DNA of 64,000 nucleotides from Pogonophryne albipinna (taxonomy: Eukaryota > Chordata > Actinopteri > Perciformes > Artedidraconidae), in NCBI GenBank assembly GCA_028583405.1, contig JAPTMU010000432.1, positions 1 to 64,000 on the forward strand. Reading direction: 5' to 3'. The notes under the pieces are model-generated. The model saw only the letters and a list, made by a program, of their open reading frames with translations, searched no databases and was not told the origin of the DNA. Position 1 is the first letter of the stretch, and each line of letters begins with the position of its first letter. A program made the translations under genes and the position numbers. This document shows positions 20,329 to 35,502 of the stretch, one piece after another.

Positions 20329-23300
20329 ATTAGTTCAAAAGACCTCATGAAAAAAACAAAAACAAGAAGTGAGGATACCCGGCCCGGAGGAAGCCCGGGG
20401 TCCCTTTCTGGAGCCAGGCCCAGAAGGAGGACTCGACGGCGAGCGTCTGGTGGCCGGGCTTGCCACGGAGCCCGGCCGGGCCCAGCCCGAAAAGGCAACG
20501 TGGGCAACACCTCCGCTTCTCCGTCCCGCGGGCCCACCACCTACGGGAAACAACGATGGGGTCGGGTGCGCTGCCAGAAGGGTGGCAGTGAAAGCGGAGG
20601 GTCTCGACGGACCAGACCCGGGCGACAGAAGCTGGCTTTGGGGACGTGGAACGTCACCTCTCTGGGGGGGAAGGAGCCGGAGCTTGTGCGGGAGGTGGAG
20701 CGTTACCAGTTGGATCTGGTGGGGCTCACCTCTACGCACAGCGTCGGCTCTGGAACCTTACTTCTGGATAGGGGTTGGACTCTATTCTTCTCCGGAGTTG
20801 CTCAAGGTGTGAGGCGCCGGGCGGGTGTGGGGATACTCACAAGTCCCCGGTTGGGTGCTTCGTTGTTGGAGTTTACCCCAGTGGACGAGAGGGTCGCCTC
20901 CCTACGCCTGCGGGTTATGGGGGGGAAAACTCTGACTGTTGTGTGTGCTTATGCACCCAACAGCAGTTCAGAGTATACGGCCTTCTTGGAGACCCTGGAA
21001 AGAGTCCTGTATGGGGCTCCTGAAGGGGACTCTTTAATCTTGCTGGGAGACTTCAACGCACATGTGGGCAATGATGGAGACACTTGGAGGGGCGTGATTG
21101 GGAGGAACGGCCCCCCTGATCTGAACCGGAGTTGTGGTTTGTTACTGGACTTCTGTGCTAGTCATGGATTGGCCATAACAAACACCATGTTCGAACATAA
21201 GGATGCTCATAAGTGTACGTGGTACCAGAGCACCCTAGGCAGAAGGTCCATGATCGATTTCGTTATCGTATCATCGGACCTGAGGCCGCATGTTTTGGAC
21301 ACTCGGGTAAAGAGAGGGGCGGAGTTGTCAACTGATCACCATCTGGTGGTGAGTTGGGTCGAGTGGCGGGGGAAGCCTCTGGATAGACCTGGTAAGCCCA
21401 AACGTGTAGTTCGGGTGAACTGGGAACGTCTGGAGGAGGCCCAAGTTCAGGAGGCCTTCAACTCACACCTCCGGCGGAGCTTTTCAGGCATTCCTGTGGA
21501 GGTTGGGGACATTGAACCAGAGTGGTCGGTGTTCAAAGCCTCTATTGCCGAAGCCGCGGCGGGGAGCTGTGGTCTCAAGGTCCTAGGTGCCTCAAGGGGC
21601 GGTAACCCTCGAACCTCCTGGTGGACACCGGTGGTCAGGGAAGCCGTCCGACTGAAGAAGGAGGCCTTCAGGGATTTGTTATCCCGGGGGACTCCCGAGG
21701 CAGTTGCAAGGTACCGACAGGCCCGAAGGGCAGCAGCCTCATCCGTGGCCGAGGCAAAGCAGCGGGTGTGGGAGAAGTTCGGAGAGGACATGGAGAAGGA
21801 CTTTCGGGCGGCACCAAAGTTGTTCTGGAAAACTCTCCGACACCTCAGGAGGGGGAAGCAGGGAACCATCCAAGCTGTGTACAGTAAGGATGGGACGTTG
21901 TTGACCTCAACTGATGGAGTGTTGGGGCGTTGGAAGGAACACTTTGAGGAACTCCTGAACCCGACAACTCCGCCCTCTATGTTAGAGGCAGAGCTGGAGT
22001 ATGACGGGGGATCGGCGCCAATCTCCCGGGGGGAGGTCACTGAGGTTGTTAAACAACTCCACAGTGGCAAAGCCCCGGGGGTGGATGAGATCCGCCCAGA
22101 AATGCTGAAGGCTCTGGGTGTTGAGGGACTGTCATGGTTGACACGTCTCATCAACATTGCGTGGAAGTCGGAAACAGTACCGAAGGAGTGGCAGACCGGG
22201 GTGGTGGTTCCCATTTTTAAAAAGGGGGATCAGAGGGTGTGTGCCAATTACAGAGGCATCACACTACTCAGCCTCCCCGGGAAAGTTTACTCTAAGGTAC
22301 TCGAAAGGAGGGTCAGGCCGATTGTCGAACCTCAGATTGAGGAGGAACAATGCGGATTCCGTCCTGGTCGTGGAACGACGGATCAGCTTTTTACTCTCGC
22401 AAGGATCCTGGAGGGGGCCTGGGAGTACGCTTATCCGGTCTACATGTGTTTTGTGGACTTGGAGAAGGCGTATGACCGGGTTCCCAGGGAGTTACTGTGG
22501 GAGGTGCTGCGGGAGTATGGGGTGAGGGGGTCTCTACTCAGGGCCATCCAATCTCTGTACTCCCAAAGCGAGAGCTGTGTCCGGGTCCTCGGCAGTAAGT
22601 CGGACCCATTTCCGGTGAGGGTTGGCCTCCGCCAGGGCTGCGCTTTGTCACCAATCCTGTTTGTAATATACATGGATCGGATTTCGAGGCGTAGTCATGG
22701 GGGAGGGGGTCTGCAGTTCGGTGGACTAAGGATTGCACCACTGCTTTTTGCAGATGATGTGGTTCTGATGGCTTCATCGGTCTGCGACCTTCAGCACTCA
22801 CTGGATCGGTTCGCAACCGAGTGTGAAGCGGCTGGGATGAGGATCAGCACCTCCAAATCTGAGGCCATGGTTCTCAGCAGGAAACCGATGGACTGTCCAC
22901 TCCAAGTAGGGAATGAGTCCTTACCCCAAGTGAAGGAGTTCAAGTATCTCGGGGTCTTGTTCTCGAGTGAGGGAACAATGGAGCGTGAGATGGGCCGGAG
23001 AATCGGAGCAGCGGGAGCGGTACTGCAGTCGCTTTACCGCACCGTTGTGACGAAAAGGGAGCTGAGCCGGAAGGCAAAGCTCTCTGTCTACCGGGCCATT
23101 TTCGTTCCTACCCTCAGTCACCTATGGTCATGAAGGATGGGTCATGACCGAAAGAACGAGATCGCGGATACAAGCGGCCGAGATGGGTTTTCTCCGCAGG
23201 GTGGCTGGTGTCTCCCTTAGGGATAAGGTGAGAAGTTCGGTCATCAGGGAGGGACTCGGAGTTGAGCCGCTCCTCCTTCGCGTCGAAAGGAGCCAGTTGA

Positions 23301-23563
23301 GGTGGTTCGGGCACCTAGTTAGGATGCCACCTGGGCGCCTCCCTAGGGAGGTGTTCCAGGCACGTCCAGCTGGGAAGAGACCAAGGGATAGACCTAGGAC
23401 CAGGTGGAGGGATTATATCTCTTCGCTGGCCTGGGAGCGCCTTGGGATCCCCCAGTCAGAGCTGGTTGATGTCGCCAGGGAAAAGGAAGTTTGGGGCTCT
23501 CTGCTGGAACTGCTACCCCCGCGACCCGACCACGGATAAGCGGAAGAAGATGGATGGATGGAT
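20329..23563 (+). mobile_element. RTE-clade (Rex3-like) LINE
   Basis: A 3.2-kb non-LTR retrotransposon in plus orientation. It holds an apurinic-endonuclease domain, a reverse transcriptase and a short 3' end closing with gatggatggatgg, the GATG-type tail known from Rex3 elements. It is bounded by the 11-bp direct repeat GGGACAGAAAG. The copy is nearly complete but frameshifted near 23121 (see the ORF entry). Few lesions suggest it is relatively young. It has landed inside another interspersed repeat. The Rex3 label rests on tail and domain type; RTE affiliation is firmer than the family name. Confidence 0.88.
20347..23539 (+). pseudogene. LINE endonuclease/reverse transcriptase ORF, frameshifted
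   Basis: The main open frame runs 20347-23133 (928 codons). The basic, Arg/Pro-rich N-terminus spans about 1-95. The endonuclease covers about 97-337, with GTWNVTSL (99-106), AYAPNS (201-206), GDFNAHVG (234-241), SMIDFV (301-306) and STDHH (328-332). The reverse transcriptase includes [33 protein letters not shown] (catalytic Asp704), [10 protein letters not shown] and FADD (801-804, catalytic pair). The conserved C-terminus (RIQAAEMGFLRRVAG... to LPPRPDHG, stop at 23539) lies in the next frame, so a single-base shift near 23120-23122 separates it. The active-site motifs appear intact. The true start codon is uncertain; I use the first ATG. Confidence 0.88.
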
Positions 23564-23680
23564 GGGACAGAAAGCAGACCAGAAGACCTGAGGGTTCTGG
23601 AAGGATCATAATGTAGCAGCAGATCAGAATAAACCATTCAATGCTTTATAAAACAGCAGCAGTATGAAGTATCTGACAGG
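23564..23680 (+). repeat. Right TSD and host repeat 3' part
   Basis: GGGACAGAAAG at 23564-23574 is followed by 'cagaccagaagacctgaggg', 'ttctggaagg' and on to 'gacaggaagccagtgtagag'. This continues the interspersed repeat that was split by the LINE. Its last motif is the founder of the adjacent 55-bp minisatellite. Confidence 0.7.
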
Positions 23681-25765
23681 AAGCCAGTGTAGAGACCTCA
23701 GAACTGGACTGATCCACTTTCTTAGTGTCAGTGAGGAACCAGTGTAGAGACCTCAGAACTGGACTGATCCTCTTTCTTAGTGTCAGTGAGGAACCAGTGT
23801 AGAGACCTCAGAACTGGACTGATCCTCTGTCTTAGTGTCAGTGAGGAACCAGTGTAGAGACCTCAGAACTGGACTGATCCTCTTTCTTAGTGTTAGAGAG
23901 GAACCAGTGTAAAGACCTCAGAACTGGACTGATCCTCTGTCTTAGTGTCAGTGAGGAACCAGTGTAGAGACCTCAGAACTGGACTGATCCACTTTCTTAG
24001 TGTCAGTGAGGAACCAGTGTAGAGACCTCAGAACTGGACTGATCCTCTTTCTTAGTGTTAGAGAGGAACCAGTGTAAAGACCTCAGAACTGGACTGATCC
24101 ACTTTCTTAGTGTTAGTGAGGAACCAGTGTAGAGACTTCAGAACTGGACTGATCCACTTTCTTAGTGTTAGAGAGGAACCAGTGTAAAGACCTCAGAACT
24201 GGACTGATCCTCTTTCTTAGTGTTAGAGAGGAACCAGTGTAAAGACCTCAGAACTGGACTGATCCTCTTTCTTAGTGTTAGAGAGGAACCAGTGTAAAGA
24301 CCTCAGAACTGGACTGATCCTCTTTCTTAGTGTTAGAGAGGAACCAGTGTAAAGACTTCAGAACTGGACTGATCCTCTTTCTTAGTGTTAGAGAGGAACC
24401 AGTGTAAAGACCTCAGAACTGGACTGATCCTCTTTCTTAGTGTTAGTGAGGAACCAGTGTAAAGACTTCAGAACTGGACTGATCCTCTTTCTCAGTGTTA
24501 GTGAGGAACCAGTGTAGAGACCTCAGAACTGGACTGATCCTCTTTCTTAGTGTTAGTGAGGAACCAGTGTAAAGACCTCAGAACTGGACTGATCCACTTT
24601 CTTAGTGTTCGTGAGGAACCAGTGTAGAGACTTCAGAACTGGACTGATCCTCTTTCTTAGTGTTAGTGAGGAACCAGTGTAAAGACTTCAGAACTGGACT
24701 GATCCTCTTTCTTAGTGTTAGTGAGGAACCAGTGTAAAGACCTCAGAACTGGACTGATCCACTTTCTTAGTGTTCGTGAGGAACCAGTGTAGAGACTTCA
24801 GAACTGGACTGATCCACTTTCTTAGTGTTCGTGAGGAACCAGTGTAGAGACCTCAGAACTAGACTGATCCTCTTTCTTAGTGTTCGTGAGGAACCAGTGT
24901 AAAGACTTCAGAACTGGACTGATCCACTTTCTTAGTGTTCGTGAGGAACCAGTGTAAAGACTTCAGAACTGGACTGATCCACTTTCTTATTGTTAGTGAG
25001 GAACCAGTGTAGAGACCTCAGAACTGGACTGATCCTCTTTCTTAGTGTTAGTGAGGAACCAGTGTACAGACCTCAGAACTGGACTGATCCACTTTCTTAG
25101 TGTCAGTGAGGAACCAGTGTAGAGACTTCAGAACTGGACTGACCCTCTTTCTTAGAGTTAGTGAGGAACCAGTGTAAAGACTTCAGAACTGGACTGATCC
25201 TCTTTCTTAGTGTTCGTGAGGAACCAGTGTAAAGACCTCAGAACTGGACTGATCCTCTTTCTTAGTGTTAGTGAGGAACCAGTGTAAAGACCTCAGAACT
25301 GGACTGATCCACTTTCTTAGTGTTCGTGAGGAACCAGTGTAGAGACTTCAGAACTGGACTGATCCACTTTCTTAGTGTTCGTGAGGAACCAGTGTAGAGA
25401 CTTCAGAACTGGACTGATCCACTTTCTTAGTGTTCGTGAGGAACCAGTGTAAAGATTTCAGAACTGGACTGATCCACTTTCTTAGTGTTCGTGAGGAACC
25501 AGTGTAGAGATTTCAGAACTGGACTGATCCACTTTCTTAGTGTTCGTGAGGAACCAGTGTAAAGATTTCAGAACTGGACTGATCCACTTTCTTAGTGTTC
25601 GTGAGGAACCAGTGTAAAGATTTCAGAACTGGACTGATCCACTTTCTTAGTGTTCGTGAGGAACCAGTGTAAAGACTTCAGAACTGGACTGATCCACTTT
25701 CTTATTGAGGAACCAGTGTAAAGACCTCAGAACTGGACTGACCCTCTCTCTTAGTGGTAGTGAGG
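23681..25765 (+). repeat. 55-bp minisatellite, about 38 copies
   Basis: The unit begins 'gaggaaccagtgtagagacc' and continues 'tcagaactggactgatcc', then 'tctttcttagtgttagt'. Variant positions (agagac/aaagac, cctc/ctct, tca/tta/ttc) form runs, showing local copy-number expansion. The first unit is continuous with the host repeat (gaagccagtgtagag), so the array grew from that repeat's 3' end. A unit of 55 is not divisible by three and no long frame results. Confidence 0.95.
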
Positions 25766-26311
25766 ACTCGAGGAGCAGCTTTCTAATAGATTTATAGTGA
25801 GACCTGTAAAGACACCATTATCGAGTCTACTGAAGATAAAGTGTTTCCCAATACTGAAGTTAATGAATAAAGAAGGAAATATTCATTTTTCTCACATTGT
25901 ACCAGCAATGAATGCCTCGATGTATTAATGTTTTTGTGGCATGTTGATTCCTTATCTAGTGATGTATTTATTCAGCTTACGTCCTCCATAAACATGAAAC
26001 TTCCACAAAAACGTAACATTTATTTCTGCTTTTTAAACAGATTTTTTTCCTGCTTCTCTTTGTTTGCGGCCTCCAGATATAAATATATAACTTAATTGGG
26101 GTCATAACGAGGACGCCGGCGTCACATACAACTGAAGTGCAGGTGACTTACTTTTACTTTTGCATCAGTTAACGATTGACTGAGGCTGAACAGAGCTGAA
26201 ACACTGAAAAGCAGATGCATCCTTATTAAATTAATTAAATAATAATACATTTCATTAATAAATGAAACAAAGAAATTGTAAATATAAAATGTGTCAATGA
26301 GATACAACTGA
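25766..26311. other. Intergenic
   Basis: No gene is visible. It separates the 55-bp array from 57-bp array B. Confidence 0.3.
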
Positions 26312-27530
26312 CTACATACTGATATACACCTGAACATCAGCAGGAGAGGACTCTTTAAAGTAGAGACACTACATACTGATATACACCTGAACATCAGCAG
26401 GAGAGGACTCTTTAAAGTAGAGACACTACATACTGATATACACCTGAACATCAGCAGGAGAGGACTCTTTAAAGTAGAGACACTACATACTGATATACAC
26501 CTGAACATCAGCAGGAGAGGACTCTTTAAAGTAGAGACACTACATACTGATATACACCTGAACATCAGCAGGAGAGGACTCTTTAAAGTAGAGACACTAC
26601 ATACTGATATACACCTGAACATCAGCAGGAGAGGACTCTTTAAAGTAGAGATACTATATACTGATATACACCTGAACATCAGCAGGAGAGGACTCTTTAA
26701 AATACAGACACTACATACTGATATACACCTGAACATCAGCAGGAGAGGACTCTTTAAAGTAGAGACACTACATACTGATATACACCTGAACATCAGCAGG
26801 AGAGGACTCTTTAAAGTAGAGACACTACATACTGATATACACCTGAACATCAGCAGGAGAGGACTCTTTAAAGTAGAGACACTACATACTGATATACACC
26901 TGAACATCAGCAGGAGAGGACTCTTTAAAATACAGACACTACATACTGATATACACCTGAACATCAGCAGGAGAGGACTCTTTAAAGTAGAGACACTACA
27001 TACTGATATACACCTGAACATCAGCAGGAGAGGACTCTTTAAAATACAGACACTACATACTGATATACACCTGAACATCAGCAGGAGAGGACTCTTTAAA
27101 GTAGAGACACTACATACTGATATACACCTGAACATCAGCAGGAGAGGACTCTTTAAAGTAGAGACACTACATACTGATATACACCTGAACATCACCAGGA
27201 GAGGACTCTTTAAAGTAGAGACACTACATACTGATATACACCTGAACATCAGCAGGAGAGGACTCTTTAAAGTAGAGACACTACATACTGATATACACCT
27301 GAACATCAGCAGGAGAGGACTCTTTAAAGTAGAGACACTACATACTGATATACACCTGAACATCAGCAGGAGAGGACTCTTTAAAGTAGAGACACTACAT
27401 ACTGATATACACCTGAACATCAGCAGGAGAGAACTCTTTAAAGTAGAGACACTACATACTGATATACACCTGAACATCAGCAGGAGAGGACTCTTTAAAG
27501 TAGAGACACTACATACTGATATACACCTGG
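26312..27530 (-). repeat. 57-bp minisatellite, about 21 copies (array B, inverted)
   Basis: The same unit as array A at 16733-18042 but on the minus strand. Several copies carry 'aaaatacag' in place of 'aaagtagag', a variant not seen in array A. On the minus strand it gives a 19-residue repetitive frame. The two arrays form inverted repeats separated by about 8.3 kb. Confidence 0.95.
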
Positions 27531-27972
27531 AAATAATGAGGCTCCTTTATTGAAACCTAATAGAAAATGAATCACAAAACAATGGATTAAACCGGCAGCA
27601 CAGAAATCCAGATAAAGTACATATTTGGTAGAAACTTTGTGGCTGAGGTCTTTATTTTCAAACTGATTTCTCTTCCAGGAGAACTATGCCAAGGTTCATG
27701 AGGGATTAACGGTCTGGAAATATAATCTGGAGCCCGTGCCCAGTGCCTTAAAGTCAATCACTAAATATGAAAATCAATCCTCAAACACGCTTTACAGGGA
27801 GACTAAGAACTAAGACGAAGATCCTCTCTGTCTTCTGTTATTCTACACCACGAGGAGAAGGAGAAGACAAACGTGAACTTGGAGAGGAATCAGGATTCTG
27901 TCGTGTCGAAACTTCCGACATTATCACCGGGACGAAGGTTAATGAGGGGGAAAGGTAAGGCGCCCACATACA

Positions 27973-27975
<3 letters not shown>
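27531..27975. other. Intergenic
   Basis: No gene is recognised. Confidence 0.3.

Positions 27976-28024
<49 letters not shown>
27976..28024. repeat. CA microsatellite
   Basis: A pure (CA)n of about 24 units. Confidence 0.95.
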
Positions 28025-29730
<1,706 letters not shown>

Positions 29731-29777
29731 AGGGGATGGCTTCCTCATGTGGATTATTTGTGTGTGTGTGTGTGTGT

Positions 29778-30077
29778 CCTAGCATTACTATACTTGTGGG
29801 GACCTACATCTGTTTACACAGTCACGTGTGGGGACTCGCCTCCCTTATGGGGACAAATTGGAGGTCCCCATAAGGGGTATCATTAATTTTAGGGTGAAGA
29901 CTTGGTTAGGGTAAGGTTAAGGGTAAGGTTAAGGGTAAGGGTAAGGGTAAGGTTAAGGGTAAGGGTAAGGGTAAGGTTAAGGGTTAGGCATGTGTTGGTT
30001 ATGGTTAAGGTTAGGATAAGTCTCCAGGAAATGCATGTAAGTTAATGTAATGTCCGCTGAAGTGATGTATACATGGT
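29778..30077. repeat. Dispersed repeat with GGGTAA-type core
   Basis: 'cctagcattactatacttgt' and 'ggggacctacatctg' begin an interspersed repeat that contains internal 'ggtccccataagggg'. A degenerate (GGGTAA/GGTTAA)n core lies at about 29897-29982, and the repeat ends at the next TG tract. The core resembles but is not the vertebrate telomere repeat TTAGGG. I associate this arrangement with a common fish repeat that is usually flanked by TG tracts. Confidence 0.7.
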
Positions 30078-30103
30078 ATGTGTGTGTGTGTGTGTGTGTG
30101 CAC

Positions 30104-30170
<67 letters not shown>

Positions 30171-30183
30171 TGTGTGTGTGTGT

Positions 30184-30231
<48 letters not shown>
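30078..30231. repeat. TG microsatellite
   Basis: (TG)n with a 'cacgcg' interruption near 30101 and a few 'ta' changes. Confidence 0.95.
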
Positions 30232-30235
<4 letters not shown>

Positions 30236-31387
30236 GTTAAAGTTATAAGAACTCATAGTTAGATTTAGTTTTAGATGTTCGACGTTGTGCAGTTTTCTGC
30301 CGGCTGAACATCTGACCCGGAGATAAGAGGCGAGGAAGTCGTTCCTCGTTTCCACGAAGCAGAAACGCCGTCATAAAACAGGCGATGTTAATGCATGAAC
30401 AAGAAAATCACAATTCATGTCAGTGTTTTTCGCCAGGTTTGCTTTGGTCAACCATCTTATTCATTGTCTTAGTGCTTGCATCCAAGTTAAACAGATTTTT
30501 GTTATTATTTGGGATGAAAAGCAAATTAAAGAAAAGGTTACAAAAAATAATTAATTCCAAAAAAGGTACAAATATGATATAAATATGAATAATTTCATTA
30601 ATATTTATTATTTGCGCAGAGCATTGAAGAAAAGGTAAAACACTGGCCGCCTCTTCGCTCTACGTCCCTTATTGTGAAAAACTGATTATTCAAAATGTAT
30701 TTTAATCCTAATGTCATATCGAGTTGAAAAGGAACTATGATCTAAGACGTTTTTGAATCTGGATGAAAAGTACTTTTATAACGGACCCATTGCTGTTGTC
30801 TTCTGTACCGACTGCAGTTTTCACTCTTGCTTCAACCTTATCAAACTAAATGTGTGTTTCTGGAGGTGAGTCCTATCAGAGCTCATCACGCCTCCTCAAC
30901 AAACATGTCTGCGTCTCTGTGGTGAAGAAACCTCTTTTACTGCCCCCCCCCCCCCCCCCCCCCCCCAATAAACTTTATGGCTCCGAAGAGGCCGAGCGGC
31001 TCTCATTACGTTTGTTTACCCAAAAATGAGACACGGACACGGCCGTTGCTACTCACAACGTGGACCCTGTCTTTGTCCTTCTTTTGAAATATCAATGTGT
31101 ATTTCCACTTTCAAAAGGTGTGTTTTCACTGTTCTTTAGTGCGTGCTGTGCCTGAACACTCAGACAGCATGAGGGCAGACTGTGTGTCATCTGGACGAAG
31201 CCAACGCAGAGCTTGGTTTTGAGGTTTCAAAGCACGCTCTGAAGCAGATGTTAGGTGGTGACATTTCTAATTAAAAATGTTGAACTATTTGGTTAAAAAG
31301 ATTACATTTCAGGCCCAGGTGATGACTTCCCATCAAAGCAGTAAGAGACGGTGGAAAAAATGACTGAAGACAAATGGGAAAAATGCT
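30232..31387. other. Intergenic with a poly-C run
   Basis: No gene is recognised. A run of 24 C occurs at 30943-30966, a likely site of sequencing-length error. Confidence 0.4.
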
Positions 31388-32101
31388 GTGTGCGTCACTC
31401 TTTAATGTCCCCTGGTCTACAGCTATGTGCGTCAGTCTTTAGTGTCCCCTGGTCTCCCAGCTGTGTGCGTCCCTCTTTAGTGTCCCCTGGTCTCCCAGCT
31501 GTGTGCGTCACTCTTTAGTGTCCCCTGGTCTCCAGCTATGTACGTCACTCTTTAGTGTCCCCTGGTCTCCAAGCTGTGTGCGTCACTCTTTAATGTCCCC
31601 TGGTCTACAGCTATGTGCGTCAGTCTTTAGTGTCCCCTGGTCTCCCAGCTGTGTGCGTCACTCTTTAGTATCCCCTGGTCTCCCAGCTGTGTGCGTCACT
31701 CTTTAGTATCCCCTGGTCTCCCAGCTGTGTGCGTCACTCTTTAGTGTCCCCTGGTCTCCCAGCTGTGTGCGTCACTCTTTAGTGTCCCCTGGTCTCCCAG
31801 CTGTGTGCGTCACTCTTTAGTGTCCCCTGGTCTCCCAGCTGTGTGCGTCACTCTTTAGTGTCCATTGGTCTCCCAGCTGTGTGCGTCACTCTTTAGTATC
31901 CCCTGGTCTCCCAGCTGTGTGCGTCACTCTTTAGTGTCCCCTGGTCTCCCAGCTGTGTGCGTCACTCTTTAGTATCCCCTGGTCTCCCAGCTGTGTGCGT
32001 CACTCTTTAGTATCCCCTGGTCTCCCAGCTGTGTGCGTCACTCTTTAGTGTCCCCTGATCTCCCAGCTGTGTGCGTCACTCTTTAGTGTCCCCTGCTCTC
32101 C
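31388..32101. repeat. 38-bp minisatellite, about 19 copies
   Basis: The unit begins 'gtgtgcgtcactctttagtg' and ends 'cctggtctcccagct'. The first copies are more diverged ('ctacagctatgtgcg'), the later ones nearly uniform. The unit is not divisible by three and no long frame results. Confidence 0.93.
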
Positions 32102-32472
32102 GTTGTGTTTGAGCTTCTTCAGCGTTTTGTATCTGCAGCGTTTGGTTTCTGCAGCTTTTAGTAAACGCTGCCATGTCTCCTCAAGTTGCTGAATGTTCTC
32201 TAAACGCTGCATGTGTTGTCAAGTTGCTGGAGATGTTTCTGCATGTGGAACCTTTGGGTTTTTATATCTGCATCCTTTCTGAAGCTGCAGCACGTTTCCA
32301 CCTGTCGGCCTCCGTACACATGGGCCATCAAAACAATGGCTTTACACCAACAACTCCCCTTCTCTTTACAACATATCCGCCTCCTTGAAGTAGTTTTAAT
32401 ATCGTCATATCAAGTGGAACAGTCTAACAAGTGACATGTAATGTAATTTAAAACGAGAAACTCAGACTATTT
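32102..32472. other. Intergenic
   Basis: No gene is recognised; short overlapping open frames only. Confidence 0.3.
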
Positions 32473-33180
32473 CTTAAAGTGGACCTATCATGCTATATTG
32501 GAAACATATATTGTAGGGCCATATCTATACAAAACATGTCTGTGAAGTGTTTTGCTTACAATTCCAAACAGATCCCCGTTGTAGCCACGCCTCATGCTCT
32601 CATGCTGCTCAAACCCCTCTTTTGCAGCCCTGATAGAGAAACGCGGATTTTGGGTCCTTAGCTTGAAAACATAAATAAGAGGAGGCGGAGCTAATGCCTG
32701 ATCAGAATTTTACCGGAGATAAAGTTAAATTCTGCTGTGATAAAACGCCATCCTGTTCTAAACCACATCAAGGATTATTTCTGAAACAGTATGGAGCTCA
32801 AATGCTTTTTCTCTTGCGGGTTTATCACAAGGTGAGTTCCTTTTTTATTTCCTGCTTTTTAAACACGTGCTCTCCAGTACAGGTTAGCTCTGAGTGTTAG
32901 CGAGGCTTGCTAATGTAAACAAAGACGAGATTACGTCCAAAACACGTCAGGCATTGTTTCTGATAGCAACACTCTGTGGGTCCGCTGCCGATTTCACGTC
33001 ATATCGGCAGAAAATCTGTATCCTGCTCGTTGTTCACCCGTTTTTAAAAGATTTGGGTACGGAGGAAGAGAGAGGGTTTTATTTTCTGACGCTGCGTGAG
33101 TTCCCCGACGCACCGGGGACACATAGTTTATGTATAAAAGACATCACAAAGTGCATTTTGCATGATAGGTCCCCTTTAAG
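32473..33180. mobile_element. MITE-like element with about 21-bp TIRs
   Basis: The left end reads TTAAAGTGGACCTATCATGC (32474-32493). The right end at 33160-33180 is its inverted complement with one mismatch (GCATGATAGGTCCCCTTTAA). Length is about 0.7 kb with no transposase. TTAA lies at both outer edges, as in the element at 3251-4394. The GACCTATCATGC terminus belongs to a repeat type I recognise as widespread in fish. Confidence 0.82.
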
Positions 33181-34057
33181 TAAAGTCTTACTTTCAGGTC
33201 AGAGCTTGAGATGAATATGAGTGTGAACATGTGACCCTTTACACTGATAGCTCTAAGGTGTTTGATTTATCTTTTTATTGTTTCAGGCACACTGCCATCA
33301 ATCCTCTCTCTGCCACATATTGCAGCTTATCAGAGCGAATGAAGTGGGTTTGGGAGTGTCTACTATCTCTACTGAACTTCATTAAGTGACGCTCCTCTTG
33401 TATTATTTAAACTTCCTGCGACTCAGGTGAACTCTAAGGTTAAGGGTAAAACAGATCAAACCTACAAGTTGACCCCATTGGACGAGGGCAGAAACAACCC
33501 TCTAAATATTACGTTCAATTTCACTGCATCTTTTCCAAAACCTCTGTACTCCAGCTTTGACGGTCAAGTCTAGTGTAATCTGTGGAGAAAGGTCAACTAA
33601 AATATGACTTTAACTAAAACATACTTTGTTAAAGTCTTTCTCTGTGGTTCAAAACAGGCCGAGAAGAGACGGTCTGATAAACTGTCTTCAATCCAAGAGG
33701 ACAAACCTTCTCTTCCCGCCTGTTTTGGTTTCCTCTCGTCCTGTTAACCGTCATTCAACTAAAGCTGGCTCAAACGTGAATGTTCAATCAACTCAAAACT
33801 GAAAATAAAACCATTTAAATATCCGGATCTAGTCTCGTTGTATTTGTATGTAACGTATTCTTTCCAACTATGTTTTTTGTTGTTGTAAATGCTTCCAAGT
33901 GTTGTGCATAATCTCATTTTGAAAAGATAAAAGTGGATAAAACTAAAACTGCTTTTTCACTTTTTATGGAGTTTCGTTATTGGATGTTGTTGTGTTACCA
34001 ATTTAGGTCTTTAGTTAAGGCCTCAAGTTCAAAATGGCTGTATATTCACAATCAACC
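33181..34057. other. Intergenic
   Basis: No gene, repeat or RNA is recognised. Confidence 0.3.

Positions 34058-35502
<1,445 letters not shown>

Noticed and set aside
29897..29982. Interstitial telomere
   Set aside because: The hexamer is GGGTAA/GGTTAA, not a rotation of TTAGGG, and it lies inside a dispersed repeat.
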